Shown: positions 26,585 through 37,071, numbered from the stretch's first letter. The stretch is DNA of 51,684 nt from Photobacterium aphoticum (GCF_001029435.1 NZ_LDOV01000036.1:1-51684); one strand, 5' to 3'. Numbers and translations: made by a program. Notes: generated by a model from the sequence alone, not told the origin.

Positions 26585-27466
26585 ATGTTTTCAGGAAGCA
26601 TGGTAGCACTAATTACGCCACTCGATGATGCGGGTGAAGTGGATTACGCCAGTTTAGCATCACTTGTGGAATACCATATCGCAGCCGGCACTGATGCCAT
26701 TGTTGCGATGGGAACAACGGGCGAGTCAGCCACATTGACGGTTGATGAGCACGTAAAAGTCGTACTCAAAACATTAGAGTACGCGCAGGGACGCATTCCA
26801 GTGCTAGCCGGGACGGGCGCCAATGCCACGCATGAAGCCATCACTTTTAGCAAACTGTTTTCTGGCTCGGGCATTGCCGGCTGTCTGACAGTCACCCCAT
26901 ATTACAACAAACCAACCCAAGAAGGTTTGTACCAGCATTTCAAAGCGATCGCGGAAGCGACGGATTTGCCTCAGGTTCTCTATAATGTACCGGGTCGTAC
27001 CGGTGTCGACTTGCAGCCGGAAACGGTGGCACGTTTGGCCAAAATTGAGAACATTGTGGGGATTAAAGATGCCACCGGTGATTTGCCTCGCGTGAAGAAA
27101 ACGCGGGAACTTTGTGGCGATGACTTTATCCAACTTAGCGGCGACGATGAAACCGGTTTGGACTTTGTCGCAGAAGGTGGCCACGGTGTGATCTCGGTCA
27201 CCGCCAACATTGCCGCGAACGATATGGCGACGATGTTTAAGCTGGCCCTGTCCGGGGATTTCGCTGCGGCGAATGAGATCAATCAACGTTTAATGCCTTT
27301 GCATAAGCAATTGTTTGTTGAATCCAACCCGATCCCCGTAAAATGGGCAGCGCATCAACTCGGTTTGATTCAGCATGGCCATTTGCGCTTACCGCTGACC
27401 GAGCTGAGTGAATCAGCCCAACCAGTAGTGATGGCGGCTCTGAAGGATGCCAACGTCCTGCTGTAA
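26585..27466 (+). CDS. dapA: 4-hydroxy-tetrahydrodipicolinate synthase
   Basis: A 293-residue TIM-barrel enzyme that condenses pyruvate with aspartate semialdehyde, the committed step of lysine and diaminopimelate synthesis. Lys161 (VGIKDATGD) forms the Schiff base, Tyr133 ([10 protein letters not shown]) is the proton-relay residue, and [10 protein letters not shown] is the substrate loop; numbering matches E. coli (Lys161, Tyr133). The ATG at 26585 fits E. coli DapA and sits at the right distance from AGGGGGAG, whereas the ATG at 26579 almost touches it. bamC follows after 30 bases, as in E. coli. Confidence 0.97.
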   Translation: MFSGSMVALITPLDDAGEVDYASLASLVEYHIAAGTDAIVAMGTTGESATLTVDEHVKVVLKTLEYAQGRIPVLAGTGANATHEAITFSKLFSGSGIAGCLTVTPYYNKPTQEGLYQHFKAIAEATDLPQVLYNVPGRTGVDLQPETVARLAKIENIVGIKDATGDLPRVKKTRELCGDDFIQLSGDDETGLDFVAEGGHGVISVTANIAANDMATMFKLALSGDFAAANEINQRLMPLHKQLFVESNPIPVKWAAHQLGLIQHGHLRLPLTELSESAQPVVMAALKDANVLL

Positions 27467-27496
27467 CTTGCTAGAGCGTAGGAGCGCAGAAGCGGA

Positions 27497-28525
27497 ATGA
27501 ATTACAAGTATAAGCTGGTGGCGGCGGCAGTAGCTGTCGTAACACTGGCTGGCTGCTCTGACGGTGCGGACCGCCGTCGTCAGGCTAACCAAGATTTCAA
27601 TTACCTTGAAACCACCCCATTGGAAACGTGGACGATCCCTGCCGGTGCGCAGCCGTCGCAAAACACGGAGTACGCGATCCCGGCTCAGTCGTATTCAGGC
27701 GGAGTAGGACCGGCGGTGGATATTCGTCCGCCGCAGCAGGTGTTGGCGTTAATTCCTGGTGCGCGCTCGGTGAAAGATGACGAAGGGGTGACCTTGCTAC
27801 TGGCAACGCCAGAGGAGCTCAACCGTGTGTGGCGTTTGGTGCAAGACTTGATCGTGACCCAGAACATTGGGGTACGTGCACAAACAGCCAATGCTATTGA
27901 GACCGATTGGGTGACTTGGAACAATGCGGATGAAGACGGTGAAATTGGTAGCCGTTACCTCATTGAGAAAGGCAGCGATAGCGGGCGTAACACCTTCAAC
28001 ATTACGTTGGTTGACTGGCGTGAAGGCGGTCAGTCTGTGCCAGTAACGCTGGACAACAAAGAGCGTTACAGCATTTTGATGACCAACCTGGTGACGGCGA
28101 AATACGATGAGCAAGTGCGTGAACAGGCGCGTTTGCGTGCGCAAGAGCTGGTGAAACAGATCCCAATTTCGATGGGACAGGATCGCAGTGGCTTGCCGGT
28201 GATCATTGCCCGTGCACCGTATGATGTGTTCTGGGAGCGTCTACCAAGCTTGTTGGATCAGTTTGGCTTTACCGTTGAAGGGCGTAACCGCTCACAGGGT
28301 ATTGTTGAAGTGAAATACAAGCCAATGGATGATGAGTTCTGGCAAGAGATCGGCACCAAACCGTTGCAGTTCGACAGCCGTGCTTACACCATCCAGTTGG
28401 GTGACTTGGGCAACCGTACCTCACTGAACGTGACCAATTCCGATGGTAAGCCCGTAACGGAAGAAGCGCTGAACAGTCTGGCGCCGGTATTGTCTGCGGT
28501 GATTGAACGTTCGAATCAGCAATAA
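27497..28525 (+). CDS. bamC: Outer-membrane protein assembly factor BamC
   Basis: A 342-residue lipoprotein (NlpB) of the BAM complex that inserts beta-barrels into the outer membrane. The signal peptide ends in LAGC, and an unstructured stretch (about 22-95) follows, the part that binds BamD in E. coli. Two helix-grip domains come next, one around VWRLVQDLIVTQNIGV and one around VFWERLPSLLDQFGF. The dapA-bamC order is the same as in E. coli; purC does not follow here. Confidence 0.93.
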   Translation: MNYKYKLVAAAVAVVTLAGCSDGADRRRQANQDFNYLETTPLETWTIPAGAQPSQNTEYAIPAQSYSGGVGPAVDIRPPQQVLALIPGARSVKDDEGVTLLLATPEELNRVWRLVQDLIVTQNIGVRAQTANAIETDWVTWNNADEDGEIGSRYLIEKGSDSGRNTFNITLVDWREGGQSVPVTLDNKERYSILMTNLVTAKYDEQVREQARLRAQELVKQIPISMGQDRSGLPVIIARAPYDVFWERLPSLLDQFGFTVEGRNRSQGIVEVKYKPMDDEFWQEIGTKPLQFDSRAYTIQLGDLGNRTSLNVTNSDGKPVTEEALNSLAPVLSAVIERSNQQ

Positions 28526-28569
28526 AATCAGTCACAGCTTGCAATCAGCAATAGCCAATAAGAGATAAT

Positions 28570-28606
28570 AAAAAACCGCATCAGGTGAGCCTGACGCGGT
28601 TTTTTT
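28570..28606. terminator. Bidirectional terminator between bamC and lipA
   Basis: A 15-bp inverted repeat AAAAACCGCATCAGG / CCTGACGCGGTTTTT around TGAG has a single imperfect pair, which becomes a G-U wobble in the minus-strand RNA. Poly-T on one side and poly-A on the other let it serve both bamC and the lip operon. Confidence 0.92.
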
Positions 28607-28628
28607 ATATCAACGTTTTGCTGCTGGC

Positions 28629-29597
28629 TTATTTCACTTCTTCGCCACGTGCCTGCATATCGGCATGGTAAGAAGAGCGAACAAATGGACCACACGCTGC
28701 GTGGGTAAAGCCCAACTCAAGCGCGATCTCTTTTAGCTCGTCAAATTCAGCAGGCGGTACGTAACGCTCTACCGGCAGGTGGTGACGGCTTGGAGCCAGG
28801 TACTGACCCAGCGTCAGCATGGTTACACCGTGCGCGCGCAAGTCTTTCAGTACTTCGATGATCTCTTCTTTGGTTTCACCCAAGCCCATCATCAGACCTG
28901 ATTTGGTCGGTACTTCAGGGTGGATCTCTTTGAATTTCTTCAACAGATCCAAAGACCACTGGTAGTTTGCACCCGGGCGTGCCTTACGGTACAGGCGCGG
29001 CGCGGTTTCTAGGTTGTGGTTGAACACATCAGGCGGGTTATCACGCAGGATATCCAATGCGGTGTCCATACGGCCACGGAAGTCCGGTACCAAGGTTTCG
29101 ATTTTGATCTCTGGGTTCAGGGCGCGAATTTCACGGGTACAGTCAGCAAAGTGTTGTGCACCACCGTCACGCAGATCATCACGGTCTACTGAGGTCACGA
29201 CCACGTAGCGCAGTTTCATGTCTGCGATGGTTTTCGCCAATTGCGTTGGCTCTTCTGCGTTCGGTGGCAACGGACGACCGTGGGCCACGTCACAGAATGG
29301 GCAACGACGGGTACAAATCGCACCCAGGATCATAAAGGTCGCCGTACCGTGGTTGAAACATTCCGCCAGGTTTGGACACGATGCTTCTTCACAGACTGAG
29401 TGCAGCTTGTTTTTACGCATCGCAGACTTAATGTCCTGAATACGCTTGCTGTCAGACGGCAGTTTGATCTTCATCCATTCTGGTTTACGCAGAACTTCTT
29501 TTGGCTCTTCTTCAGCGACATTGCGCACTGGAATAAGTGCCATTTTGTCGGCATCACGGTACTTGACACCTTTTTCAATTTTGATTGGTTTACTCAT
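28629..29597 (-). CDS. lipA: Lipoyl synthase
   Basis: A 322-residue radical SAM enzyme that inserts two sulfur atoms into protein-bound octanoyl groups to make lipoate. The auxiliary cluster ligands are Cys69, Cys74 and Cys80 ([13 protein letters not shown]) and the radical SAM ligands Cys95, Cys99 and Cys102 (CTRRCPFC), one residue past E. coli numbering; the C-terminal RSSYHAD supplies the serine ligand. The start [18 protein letters not shown] matches the family; an in-frame start at 29618 lies inside lipB. Its ATG overlaps the lipB stop (ATGA), so translation is coupled. Confidence 0.98.
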   Translation of the reverse strand: MSKPIKIEKGVKYRDADKMALIPVRNVAEEEPKEVLRKPEWMKIKLPSDSKRIQDIKSAMRKNKLHSVCEEASCPNLAECFNHGTATFMILGAICTRRCPFCDVAHGRPLPPNAEEPTQLAKTIADMKLRYVVVTSVDRDDLRDGGAQHFADCTREIRALNPEIKIETLVPDFRGRMDTALDILRDNPPDVFNHNLETAPRLYRKARPGANYQWSLDLLKKFKEIHPEVPTKSGLMMGLGETKEEIIEVLKDLRAHGVTMLTLGQYLAPSRHHLPVERYVPPAEFDELKEIALELGFTHAACGPFVRSSYHADMQARGEEVK

Positions 29598-30241
29598 GAA
29601 TTGCTTTCCGTTTTCCACTCAATGCTCTGATAATCGAGCAGTTTGACTAGCTCTTCTACAAGTACAGGCTGAACTTCCGTTAGTTCTGATGGCCCATCTA
29701 ATAACGCTGTTTGGGTCATTGCCATCCCTGCATAACCACACGGGTTGATGCGTAAAAATGGTGCCAGATCCATGTTGATATTGAGTGCCAGACCGTGAAA
29801 AGAGCAACCGCGTCTAATGCGCAGGCCCAGTGAGCATATCTTCTGATTGTCGACATACACGCCAGGTGCGTCAGGGCGGGCGGTTGATGGTATCCCAAAG
29901 CGGGAGAGGGTATTGATTACTGTATTTTCAATATGCGTGACCAGATCGCGCACACCGAGTTTCTTTTTGCGTAAATCAATAAGGATATAGGCCACCAACT
30001 GGCCGGGGCCATGATAGGTGACTTGGCCGCCGCGATCGCTTTGCACCACAGGAATATCCCCTGTGTTGAGCAAGTGCTCGGCTTTACCGGCTTGACCTTG
30101 GGTGAACACTGGGTTGTGTTCAACCAGCCAAATTTCATCGGTGGTTTCTGCACCGCGTGTATCGGTGAACTGGTGCATGGCTTGCCAGACGGGTTCATAG
30201 TCTTGGCGGCCAAGGTTCCGAATAATAATTGTATTTTGCAA
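29594..30241 (-). CDS. lipB: Octanoyl-[acyl-carrier-protein]-protein N-octanoyltransferase
   Basis: A roughly 215-residue enzyme that moves octanoate from ACP to the lipoyl domains, ahead of Lip[21 protein letters not shown] is the acyl pocket, [20 protein letters not shown] carries the catalytic Lys, and [11 protein letters not shown] the catalytic Cys. No ATG lies at the family start; the likeliest start is TTG at 30241 ([18 protein letters not shown]). The ATG at 30355 would add a stretch that contains the upstream hairpin and resembles no LipB, so it is rejected. Confidence 0.94.
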   Translation of the reverse strand: MQNTIIIRNLGRQDYEPVWQAMHQFTDTRGAETTDEIWLVEHNPVFTQGQAGKAEHLLNTGDIPVVQSDRGGQVTYHGPGQLVAYILIDLRKKKLGVRDLVTHIENTVINTLSRFGIPSTARPDAPGVYVDNQKICSLGLRIRRGCSFHGLALNINMDLAPFLRINPCGYAGMAMTQTALLDGPSELTEVQPVLVEELVKLLDYQSIEWKTESNS

Positions 30242-30323
30242 AGTCACACCCACATTGTCATTTGGCAGAGACTGGATCGATGACACCCCAAATGGGTGTT
30301 GATACCGTTGGGTATTATAAAAC

Positions 30324-30349
30324 TTGGCGGCTGAAAATTCAGCCGCCAA
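30324..30349 (-). terminator. Hairpin between ybeD and lipB
   Basis: TTGGCGGCTGAA and TTCAGCCGCCAA form a 12-bp inverted repeat around two bases; a few inner pairs would open to make a loop. On the minus strand it is followed by GTTTTATAAT, a weak U-rich tail. It may end or attenuate transcription from ybeD into lipBA. Confidence 0.6.
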
Positions 30350-30367
30350 TTTCATGGGGTCTTTGGC

Positions 30368-30643
30368 TTACAGTACCATACGAACGATGTCGATTTCGCC
30401 AAGTTCTTTGTACAGGGTTTCAACCTGCTCAATAGACGTTGCTTTGATCGTCACAGACACGGCGCTGTAAGTGCCTTTGCCGCTTGGTTTCACATCAGGG
30501 ATGTAGTCGCCTGGTGCGTGACGCTGGATCACAGCGACCACCAAATCAGGGAGCTCAGGTTTGTTATAACCCATAACTTTGTAAGTGAACTTACAAGGAA
30601 ACTCCAAAAGGTCTTTAAGTTTTGGTTGTTCTTGTTGCTGCAT
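30368..30643 (-). CDS. ybeD: YbeD (UPF0250/DUF493) family protein
   Basis: A 91-residue protein starting [25 protein letters not shown]. It has the ferredoxin-like alpha/beta pattern and the [23 protein letters not shown] segment of the YbeD family, which structurally resembles ACT-type regulatory domains. Its role is unknown, though it always lies between dacA and lipB. The start at 30643 gives family length; the longer frame to 30691 lacks conserved residues. Confidence 0.9.
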   Translation of the reverse strand: MQQQEQPKLKDLLEFPCKFTYKVMGYNKPELPDLVVAVIQRHAPGDYIPDVKPSGKGTYSAVSVTIKATSIEQVETLYKELGEIDIVRMVL

Positions 30644-30784
30644 TCTGAACTCCGAGGTATAGCATTTTCTTTTGCGATATAAGCCGAGCATATTAATGGC
30701 TCAGGCCGCTTTTCTCAAGCAATGATACATGGCGCGGTAAGAGGAAAGGGCTGAGAAGCCGGCTCAGGAAAAACGGCAGGAAAT

Positions 30785-30813
30785 AAAAGAGGTCGCACAA
30801 GGCGACCTCTTTT
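30785..30813 (-). terminator. Terminator after dacA
   Basis: A 12-bp stem AAAAGAGGTCGC / GCGACCTCTTTT with a five-base loop. On the minus strand the tail is TTTTATTT, so it should stop dacA transcription; T residues on the plus side make it symmetrical. Confidence 0.88.
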
Positions 30814-30835
30814 CGTTGTATATCGGGAGGTTGAC

Positions 30836-32011
30836 TTAGTTCATCCAACCTTTGAACAACAACATCACGTAATCAATCAGACGGCTGAACCAGCTGCCTT
30901 CGTTCACGTTGTTCAGGGCGATCAGTGGGTATTGCGCCACTTCTTCATCGCCTACACGGTAGTAAAGTTTACCGACAACGTCACCTTTCTTGATTGGTGC
31001 TTTCAGTTCTTTTTCAAGTACGAAGCTGGCTGCCAGGTCTTTGGTCTGGCCGCGTGGCAAGGTCACGTAGGTATCTTCTGCCACACCCAGTGACACTTCG
31101 CTGGCATCACCCATCCACACTTTTTCGGTCACGAAGGTTTCGTACGCTTTGTGTGGTGACACAGTTTCAAAGAAACGGAAGCCGTAGTTCAGCAGCTTCT
31201 TACTTTCTGCTTTACGGGCATTCGGGTTCTTGGTGCCCATCACGACGGAGATCAGACGCATCTGGCCTTCAGTCGCGGTACTTACCAGGCTGTAACCGGC
31301 ATTGTTAGTGTGACCCGTTTTCAGACCGTCTACATTCAGGCTCTTGTCCCAAAGCAGGCTGTTACGGTTGTACTGGGTAATGCCGTTGTAAGTGAACGAT
31401 TTTTCTTTGTAGATCGCAAACTCGTCCGGTACGTCACGGATCAAGCCTTGTGCCAGCAGTGCCATGTCGTAAGGGGTGGTGTAGAGATCCGGGTTATCCA
31501 GGCCGTGTACGTTAGCAAAGTGGGTCGAGTTCATGCCCAGTGATTTTGCCCATGCGTTCATCAGATCAACGAAAGAGTCGGTTGAACCGGCAACGTGTTC
31601 TGCCATAGCCACACACGCATCGTTACCTGACTGAATGATGATGCCACGGTTAAGATCCGACACCTTCACTTCGCTGCCCACTTCGATGAACATCTTTGAT
31701 GAGCCCGGGAAGTTTTTCGCCCACGCGTTTTTGCTCACCACGACCGTATCATCCATAGAGATATTGCCGCGTTTGATTTCCTGGCCGATGACATAACTTG
31801 TCATCATCTTGGTCAAACTTGCTGGTGGAATTTGATCGTACTCTTTGTAACCCGCCAGGATTTTACCTGAATGGTAGTCCATAAGGACGTAACCCTTGGC
31901 CGCAATTTGCGGTGCTTCGGGAACAACGGCTGGGGCCGCGATAGCAGAGACTGAAGCCAGCAAGGATGCCGAGACAGCTACAGAACGAATAAGTGCAGCA
32001 GATTTCTTCAT
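30836..32011 (-). CDS. dacA: D-alanyl-D-alanine carboxypeptidase (PBP5)
   Basis: A 391-residue penicillin-binding protein that trims the terminal D-Ala of peptidoglycan pentapeptides. A signal peptide ends near residue 26 (AIAAPA). The S11 peptidase motifs are complete: Ser65-x-x-Lys68 (ASLTKMM), Ser128-Gly-Asn130 (QSGNDACVAM) and Lys231-Thr-Gly (GLKTGHTNN). A C-terminal domain and the amphipathic helix WFSRLIDYVMLLFKGW hold the protein to the outer face of the inner membrane. It has its own 192-base upstream gap from rlpA. Confidence 0.97.
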   Translation of the reverse strand: MKKSAALIRSVAVSASLLASVSAIAAPAVVPEAPQIAAKGYVLMDYHSGKILAGYKEYDQIPPASLTKMMTSYVIGQEIKRGNISMDDTVVVSKNAWAKNFPGSSKMFIEVGSEVKVSDLNRGIIIQSGNDACVAMAEHVAGSTDSFVDLMNAWAKSLGMNSTHFANVHGLDNPDLYTTPYDMALLAQGLIRDVPDEFAIYKEKSFTYNGITQYNRNSLLWDKSLNVDGLKTGHTNNAGYSLVSTATEGQMRLISVVMGTKNPNARKAESKKLLNYGFRFFETVSPHKAYETFVTEKVWMGDASEVSLGVAEDTYVTLPRGQTKDLAASFVLEKELKAPIKKGDVVGKLYYRVGDEEVAQYPLIALNNVNEGSWFSRLIDYVMLLFKGWMN

Positions 32012-32145
32012 GATGGTTGTAACTTAATTTGTCGATTGCAAAAAAACTTCACACATCATATCAGATTGTCATTAAGTGACCAGCACTGGCCGAGGATATC
32101 CACCGATGCGTGATGACTCTTGACATTTTTTGACATGAATTAGTG

Positions 32146-32186
32146 AAAAAAGGTGCGGTTGGTCACGACAGATGACCAACCACGGT
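32146..32186 (-). terminator. Terminator after rlpA
   Basis: The minus strand forms GGTTGGTCA / TGACCAACC with flanking extra pairs and a seven-base loop, then CACC and six T residues. It sits just past the rlpA stop and closes the mrdA-rodA-rlpA unit. Confidence 0.88.
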
Positions 32187-32203
32187 GTTTGTGAGAGTCG
32201 AAT

Positions 32204-33013
32204 TTACGATTTTGGTTCCAACTCGCGGGTCGATGTAATGATAAAGGCTTGCGGGTAACGGGCGCTTTTGGCCTTGTCGCGCTGTGCCATGGCTTCATCA
32301 CGGTCGATATATGGCCCCAAGCGCAGACGGTAGATTTCCGCGTTATCGGCTTTTTTGATATCGATAGGGGTATTGAATTCTTTTTCCAGTGTCTTGGCGG
32401 TTTGCTGGGCTTTTTCCATGTTGGTAACGGCCGCTAACTGCACGAAGTACTCGTTCGGATTGGCACTTTGCCATTCATCCGGATTAGCCGGTTTATCGAC
32501 GCGGATCAGTTCAATTTTCACCGGCGCGGTGCCGTACTTGATCACATCCAGCTTGGTTGCAGCAGCCATGCTCAGGTCGATGATGCGGCCTTCATGGAAA
32601 GGGCCTCGGTCGTTGACGCGCACAATGGCGGTCTTGCCGTTGCGGGTGTTGGTCACTTTCACGTAGCTTGGCAGCGGCAGGGTTTTGTGGGCCGCTGTCA
32701 TGGAGTACATGTCGTAGATTTCACCGTTAGAGGTTTTATGGCCGTGGAATTTCTGGCCGTACCAAGAGGCATCACCGGTTTGGACAAAAGCCTGATTGCC
32801 ACGCACGATGGTGTAGTGCTGGCCACGCAGAGTGTAGTCTTTGTTGCCCGCAAGGCTGTAAGGTTCATAGCGGGGCTGGGCATCCTCAATATGATCAAGC
32901 GACGGCGTCGTGGTCGGAGCCACATCGTCGGCGAGCGCATAGCGATCATCGGTTTGAGGAGCAGAACTACAGCCTGCCAATAGCAGGACAAGGAATAAAG
33001 GGGTAATGCGCAT
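32204..33013 (-). CDS. rlpA: Septal ring lytic transglycosylase RlpA
   Basis: A 269-residue outer-membrane lipoprotein. The lipobox is LLLAGCSS with lipidated Cys15. The RlpA-like double-psi beta-barrel (about residues 75-175) has GDASWYGQKFHGHKTSNGE, YDMYSMTAAHKTLPLPS and NDRGPFHEGRIIDLS, with the His and Asp used by active RlpA enzymes to cut peptidoglycan lacking stem peptides. A C-terminal SPOR domain (about 185-262) directs it to septal denuded glycan. Its ATG directly follows the rodA stop (TAAATG), so the genes are coupled. Confidence 0.94.
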   Translation of the reverse strand: MRITPLFLVLLLAGCSSAPQTDDRYALADDVAPTTTPSLDHIEDAQPRYEPYSLAGNKDYTLRGQHYTIVRGNQAFVQTGDASWYGQKFHGHKTSNGEIYDMYSMTAAHKTLPLPSYVKVTNTRNGKTAIVRVNDRGPFHEGRIIDLSMAAATKLDVIKYGTAPVKIELIRVDKPANPDEWQSANPNEYFVQLAAVTNMEKAQQTAKTLEKEFNTPIDIKKADNAEIYRLRLGPYIDRDEAMAQRDKAKSARYPQAFIITSTRELEPKS

Positions 33014-34135
33014 TTAGGTCGCCTTGGACAACATTTTTCTATGAGTATGGATAGACATCAGGATGCCGAAACCGGCCATCAGGGTCACCATCGAGGTGCC
33101 CCCGTAACTGACGAGCGGTAATGGTACCCCGACCACCGGCAATAGGCCACTGACCATGCCAATATTCACGAAAATATAGACAAAGAAGCTGAGCATGATA
33201 CTGCCGGCCATCATGCGGCCAAAGGCGGTTTGGGCGCGGCTGGCCAGCATCAGGCCACGGGCGATGATGAACAGATAAATGGTCAGCAGGCCAATAACAC
33301 CGATAAGGCCCCATTCTTCCGCGATGACGGCAAAAATGAAGTCGGTGTGGCGCTCAGGCAAAAATTCGAGTTGAGATTGGGTGCCTTGCATCCAGCCTTT
33401 GCCGGATAAACCGCCAGAGCCGATGGCAATTTTGGACTGGATGATGTGATAACCCGCACCGAGCGGATCGGATTCGGGATTGAACAGAGTGAGAACGCGA
33501 GTGCGTTGGTAGTCTCGCATCAAGAACAGCCAGAGTACCGGAATAAAGGCCCCGACAAGCACCACAGACGCGCTGATGATGCGCCAGCTGATCCCGGACA
33601 GGAACAGAACAAAAATGCCGGAGGCGGCGATCAGGATGGAGGTGCCGAGATCCGGCTGTTTGGCGATCAGGATGGTGGGGACGAAGACCATGATCAGGGC
33701 GATCACGATATGTTTCAAACTGGGGGGAAGCGGGCGGTTACCGATAAAGCGGGCCACCATTAACGGGACCGCGAGCTTGATGAGCTCAGAGGGCTGAAAC
33801 CGGACAAAGCCGAGATTCAGCCACCGCTGCGCCCCTTTGGAGACTTCGCCGAACAGCAGCACCCCCAGCAAGAGCAGTAACCCGACCCCAAACAGGTAGG
33901 GCGCCCACGCCTCATAATGGCGTGGGGCCAGTTGGGCGAGGAAAATCATTACCCCCAGCGACAGCAGCATCCGCATGCCTTGGCGTTCCATCATGGCCAA
34001 GTCCTGACCGCTGGCGCTGTACATCACCATCAGGGCAAAGCCCATCAGCGCGAGGATCCCCAATAACAAGGGGATATCCAAATGCAGGCGCTCGCCCAGG
34101 GTGCGTTTATGTCCGGTTGCTGCTATCACACTCAT
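33014..34135 (-). CDS. rodA: Rod-shape peptidoglycan polymerase RodA (SEDS)
   Basis: A 373-residue inner-membrane SEDS glycosyltransferase with ten or so spans. It polymerises lipid II for lateral wall growth together with PBP2. Family signatures are [37 protein letters not shown] and the C-terminal [14 protein letters not shown]. The [23 protein letters not shown] loop contains the conserved segment near the catalytic Asp. It overlaps mrdA by four bases, a translationally coupled pair as in E. coli. Confidence 0.97.
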   Translation of the reverse strand: MSVIAATGHKRTLGERLHLDIPLLLGILALMGFALMVMYSASGQDLAMMERQGMRMLLSLGVMIFLAQLAPRHYEAWAPYLFGVGLLLLLGVLLFGEVSKGAQRWLNLGFVRFQPSELIKLAVPLMVARFIGNRPLPPSLKHIVIALIMVFVPTILIAKQPDLGTSILIAASGIFVLFLSGISWRIISASVVLVGAFIPVLWLFLMRDYQRTRVLTLFNPESDPLGAGYHIIQSKIAIGSGGLSGKGWMQGTQSQLEFLPERHTDFIFAVIAEEWGLIGVIGLLTIYLFIIARGLMLASRAQTAFGRMMAGSIMLSFFVYIFVNIGMVSGLLPVVGVPLPLVSYGGTSMVTLMAGFGILMSIHTHRKMLSKAT

Positions 34136-36090
34136 TGCGTGACCTCCGCCATTTTTCTGTCCACGATGGCGACCAACGGATCCGGGTGTTCGCCCGGTTT
34201 CAGGAGCATATGGTCAAAGATCTTACGGGCGACCGGGCCACCGTTAGATGAACCGCCACCGGCGTTTTCCAGCACCATAGAGACCACCACTTCCGGTTTT
34301 TCAAACGGTGCAAACGCGGTAAACAGGGCGTGGTCGCGCAAGTGCTCTTCCAGCTCATCCGCGTTGTATTCCTGATCTTCGGCCAGACCAAACACCTGTG
34401 CCGAACCGGATTTACCACCCGCCTTGTATTGTGCACCGTAGAAGGCGCGGCGTGCGGTGCCTCGATGGCCGAACAGTACGCGGTACATACCGTCTTTGGC
34501 GATATCCCAGTCTTCCTGACTGACATTGTCAATCGGCGGGAAATCATCATATTTAGCTGGCGTTTCCACATTTTCGTTGATCACGTCTTTAAGCAGGTGC
34601 GGTGCCTGCACGCGGCCGTTGTTCACCAGTACCGTGGTCGCTTTGGCGATCTGTAGCGGTGTGGCGGTCCAGTAACCCTGACCGATCCCGACCGGAATGG
34701 TATCACCCTGATACCACGGCTGGCGGAAACGGGCCTGCTTCCATTCACGGGTTGGCATGTTGGCCTTACTTTCTTCGTGAATATCAATACCGGTGTATTC
34801 GCCGTAACCGAAACGTCCCATCCAGTCTGACAGGCGATCAATGCCCATGTCATAAGCGACCTGATAGAAGAAGGTGTCCACCGATTCTTCAATCGCTTTG
34901 TAAATGTTCACTTTACCGTGACCCCAACGCAGCCAGTCTCGGAACGGGCGACTGTTGGAGTTCGGAATGCGCCACCAACCCGGGTCATTACGGGTGGTGC
35001 GCGGGGTGATCACCCCTTCGGTCAATGCCGCCACCGCAATCATCGGCTTCACGGTGGAGGCTGGCGGATAAATGCCGAGCGTCACACGGTTTACCAGTGG
35101 GCGGTTTTTGTCATTGAGCAGGGCACGGTATTCTTTTCCGGAAATGCCGTGGACAAACAGGTTCGGGTCGTAACTCGGGCTCGACACCATCGCCAGCACC
35201 GACGAATCACGCGGATCCATCACCACCACGGAGCCCCGTTTGTGTTTCACCACTTCTTCTCCGGTATCCGGATCTAAATGGCGATCAGTCAGCAGTTCCT
35301 GTACATACAGTTGTAGCTCAATATCAATATTCAGTTTGATATCTTTGCCCGGAATGGGCGGCACATATTTCAATGTACGGATAATGCGGCCACGGCTGTT
35401 GACTTCGACTTCTTGATAGCCGGAAGTACCGTGCAGCAGATCTTCATAATATTTTTCAATGCCGAGTTTGCCGATATCGCGGGTAGCCTTGTAGTTGTTG
35501 ATTTTGTCTTCGCGTTCAAGGCGGTCGATATCGCGGTCATTGATTTTGGCTACATAGCCCAGCACGTGCGTCAGGGCGTCACGGTACGGGTAGTAGCGTT
35601 TGAGGTAGGCTTTCACCTCCACCCCAGGGAATTGGAACTGATTGACGGAGAACAAGGCGACCTGCTCTTCGGTCATCTGATTCAGGAGAGGTACCGACTT
35701 AAAACGGCGGGTACGACGACGCTCGCGATCAAAGCGCGCGATTTGGTCATCGGTAATGCCCATGAGGGTTTTTAAGCGGGCAAAGGTGTCATCCAGATCC
35801 GGGACTTTTTCGGTGGTGATTTCCAGCGAGTATACCGGCCGGTTTTCTGCCAGCAGCACGCCGTTACGGTCGTAGATCAGACCGCGATTGGGCGCCACAG
35901 GGACGATTTTGATCCGGTTATCGTTAGAGCGTGTCTGGTAGTCTTCGTGTTCACGGATCTGAATATGGTACAGATTGGTGAGCAGAACACTGACCAGCAC
36001 GACAATACCGATAAATGAGACAAGAGCCCGGCGAAAAAATAGCGCCGACTCAGCCCGATGATCGCGGATCTGCGTTCGCTTTTGTCTCAT
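34132..36090 (-). CDS. mrdA: Penicillin-binding protein 2 (peptidoglycan transpeptidase)
   Basis: A 652-residue class B PBP, the transpeptidase partner of RodA in the elongasome. One membrane span (about 23-43) anchors it; the non-catalytic dimerisation region follows, including [23 protein letters not shown]. The transpeptidase motifs are Ser345-Thr-Val-Lys348 (PPASTVKPM), Ser403-Val-Asp405 ([10 protein letters not shown]) and KSG in [13 protein letters not shown]. rlmH lies six bases upstream of its start. Confidence 0.97.
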   Translation of the reverse strand: MRQKRTQIRDHRAESALFFRRALVSFIGIVVLVSVLLTNLYHIQIREHEDYQTRSNDNRIKIVPVAPNRGLIYDRNGVLLAENRPVYSLEITTEKVPDLDDTFARLKTLMGITDDQIARFDRERRRTRRFKSVPLLNQMTEEQVALFSVNQFQFPGVEVKAYLKRYYPYRDALTHVLGYVAKINDRDIDRLEREDKINNYKATRDIGKLGIEKYYEDLLHGTSGYQEVEVNSRGRIIRTLKYVPPIPGKDIKLNIDIELQLYVQELLTDRHLDPDTGEEVVKHKRGSVVVMDPRDSSVLAMVSSPSYDPNLFVHGISGKEYRALLNDKNRPLVNRVTLGIYPPASTVKPMIAVAALTEGVITPRTTRNDPGWWRIPNSNSRPFRDWLRWGHGKVNIYKAIEESVDTFFYQVAYDMGIDRLSDWMGRFGYGEYTGIDIHEESKANMPTREWKQARFRQPWYQGDTIPVGIGQGYWTATPLQIAKATTVLVNNGRVQAPHLLKDVINENVETPAKYDDFPPIDNVSQEDWDIAKDGMYRVLFGHRGTARRAFYGAQYKAGGKSGSAQVFGLAEDQEYNADELEEHLRDHALFTAFAPFEKPEVVVSMVLENAGGGSSNGGPVARKIFDHMLLKPGEHPDPLVAIVDRKMAEVTQ

Positions 36091-36096
36091 TGCGGT

Positions 36097-36567
36097 TTAT
36101 TCCCTGTGATATGGATGGTTGGCCGTGATACTCCACGCCCGGTACAAACTTTCAGCCATCACAACACGCACCAGTGGGTGCGGCAGGGTCAGAGGCGACA
36201 GTGACCAGCTCTGCTCGGCCGCCGCTTTACACGCCGGCGACAGACCTTCCGGTCCGCCAATCAGGATAGACACGTCACGGGCATCGAGTTTCCAGCTTTC
36301 CAGCTGCTCAGCCAACTGCTCGGTATCCCAGCGTTTGCCCGGAATATCCAACGTAACAATGCGGTTGCCTTTAGGTACCGCTGCCAGCATCGCTTCGCCT
36401 TCTTTTTGCAGAATACGGGCGATATCGGCATTTTTGCCACGCTTGCCCGCTGGGATCTCAACGAGTTCCAGTGGCATGTCTTTCGGGAAGCGGCGGCTGT
36501 ATTCTTTGTAGCCTTCCTCTACCCACTTTGGCATCTTCGTGCCTACGGCGATCAATTGAAGCTTCAT
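36097..36567 (-). CDS. rlmH: 23S rRNA (pseudouridine1915-N3)-methyltransferase
   Basis: A 156-residue SPOUT-fold methyltransferase that modifies m3-psi1915 in helix 69 of 23S r[13 protein letters not shown] knot residues appear as [17 protein letters not shown], and the knot closes with [26 protein letters not shown], split here over the SAM pocket. The length is one residue more than E. coli RlmH (155). It follows rsfS after six bases. Confidence 0.96.
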   Translation of the reverse strand: MKLQLIAVGTKMPKWVEEGYKEYSRRFPKDMPLELVEIPAGKRGKNADIARILQKEGEAMLAAVPKGNRIVTLDIPGKRWDTEQLAEQLESWKLDARDVSILIGGPEGLSPACKAAAEQSWSLSPLTLPHPLVRVVMAESLYRAWSITANHPYHRE

Positions 36568-36573
36568 TGTCAG

Positions 36574-36891
36574 TTAGCCCCAAAGCTTCTCCAGTTGGTA
36601 CAGGTTACGCGCGTCTTCTTGCATAATGTGAAGCATCACGCTGCCCATATCCACGATCACCCATTCAGCGTCATCTTCACCGCTGATCCCAAACGGTGGG
36701 AAGTCAATAAGCTTAGATTCTTTGTTAACGTGATCAGCAATTGACGCCACGTGACGGGTAGAAGTACCAGTACATACCACCATGAAGTCAGTGATGCTTG
36801 ATTTACCGCGTACATCCAGTGTCACAATGTCTTGTGCTTTGATGTCATCTACTTTATCAACAATAAAATCGTGTAGTTCTTGAACCTGCAA
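36574..36891 (-). CDS. rsfS: Ribosome silencing factor RsfS
   Basis: A 105-residue protein that binds L14 on the 50S subunit and blocks subunit joining in starvation. DDIKAQDIVTLDVRGKSSITDFMVVCTGTSTRHV and ADDAEWVIVDMGSVMLHIM, in shorter pieces, are the family segments. It matches E. coli RsfS in size (105). In E. coli the gene follows nadD; here the next gene upstream is holA with a 180-base gap. Confidence 0.96.
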   Translation of the reverse strand: MQVQELHDFIVDKVDDIKAQDIVTLDVRGKSSITDFMVVCTGTSTRHVASIADHVNKESKLIDFPPFGISGEDDAEWVIVDMGSVMLHIMQEDARNLYQLEKLWG

Positions 36892-37071
36892 AGGGATCCC
36901 CTTGTTTCAATGTTTGGTCTGTAAAACCGTCATCCGGATACGGCCGGAGGACGTAATAGCGGCGCAGTATATCACGCTCGTCCTTGTTTATGACAAGGGG
37001 AGCATGACTTTCCCTTTTCCGTGCGCAGGGTAAGCGCCTGCTTACCGTTCATCCATCGTGTTGGCTGTACT
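36892..37071. other. Intergenic gap where nadD would be expected
   Basis: These 180 bases between rsfS and holA carry no protein gene. They are too short for nadD (about 210 codons), which usually lies here in E. coli and relatives. A short hairpin (CCTTGT TTATG ACAAGG, about 36982-36998) is the only structure I see, and it lacks a U tail. Confidence 0.7.
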
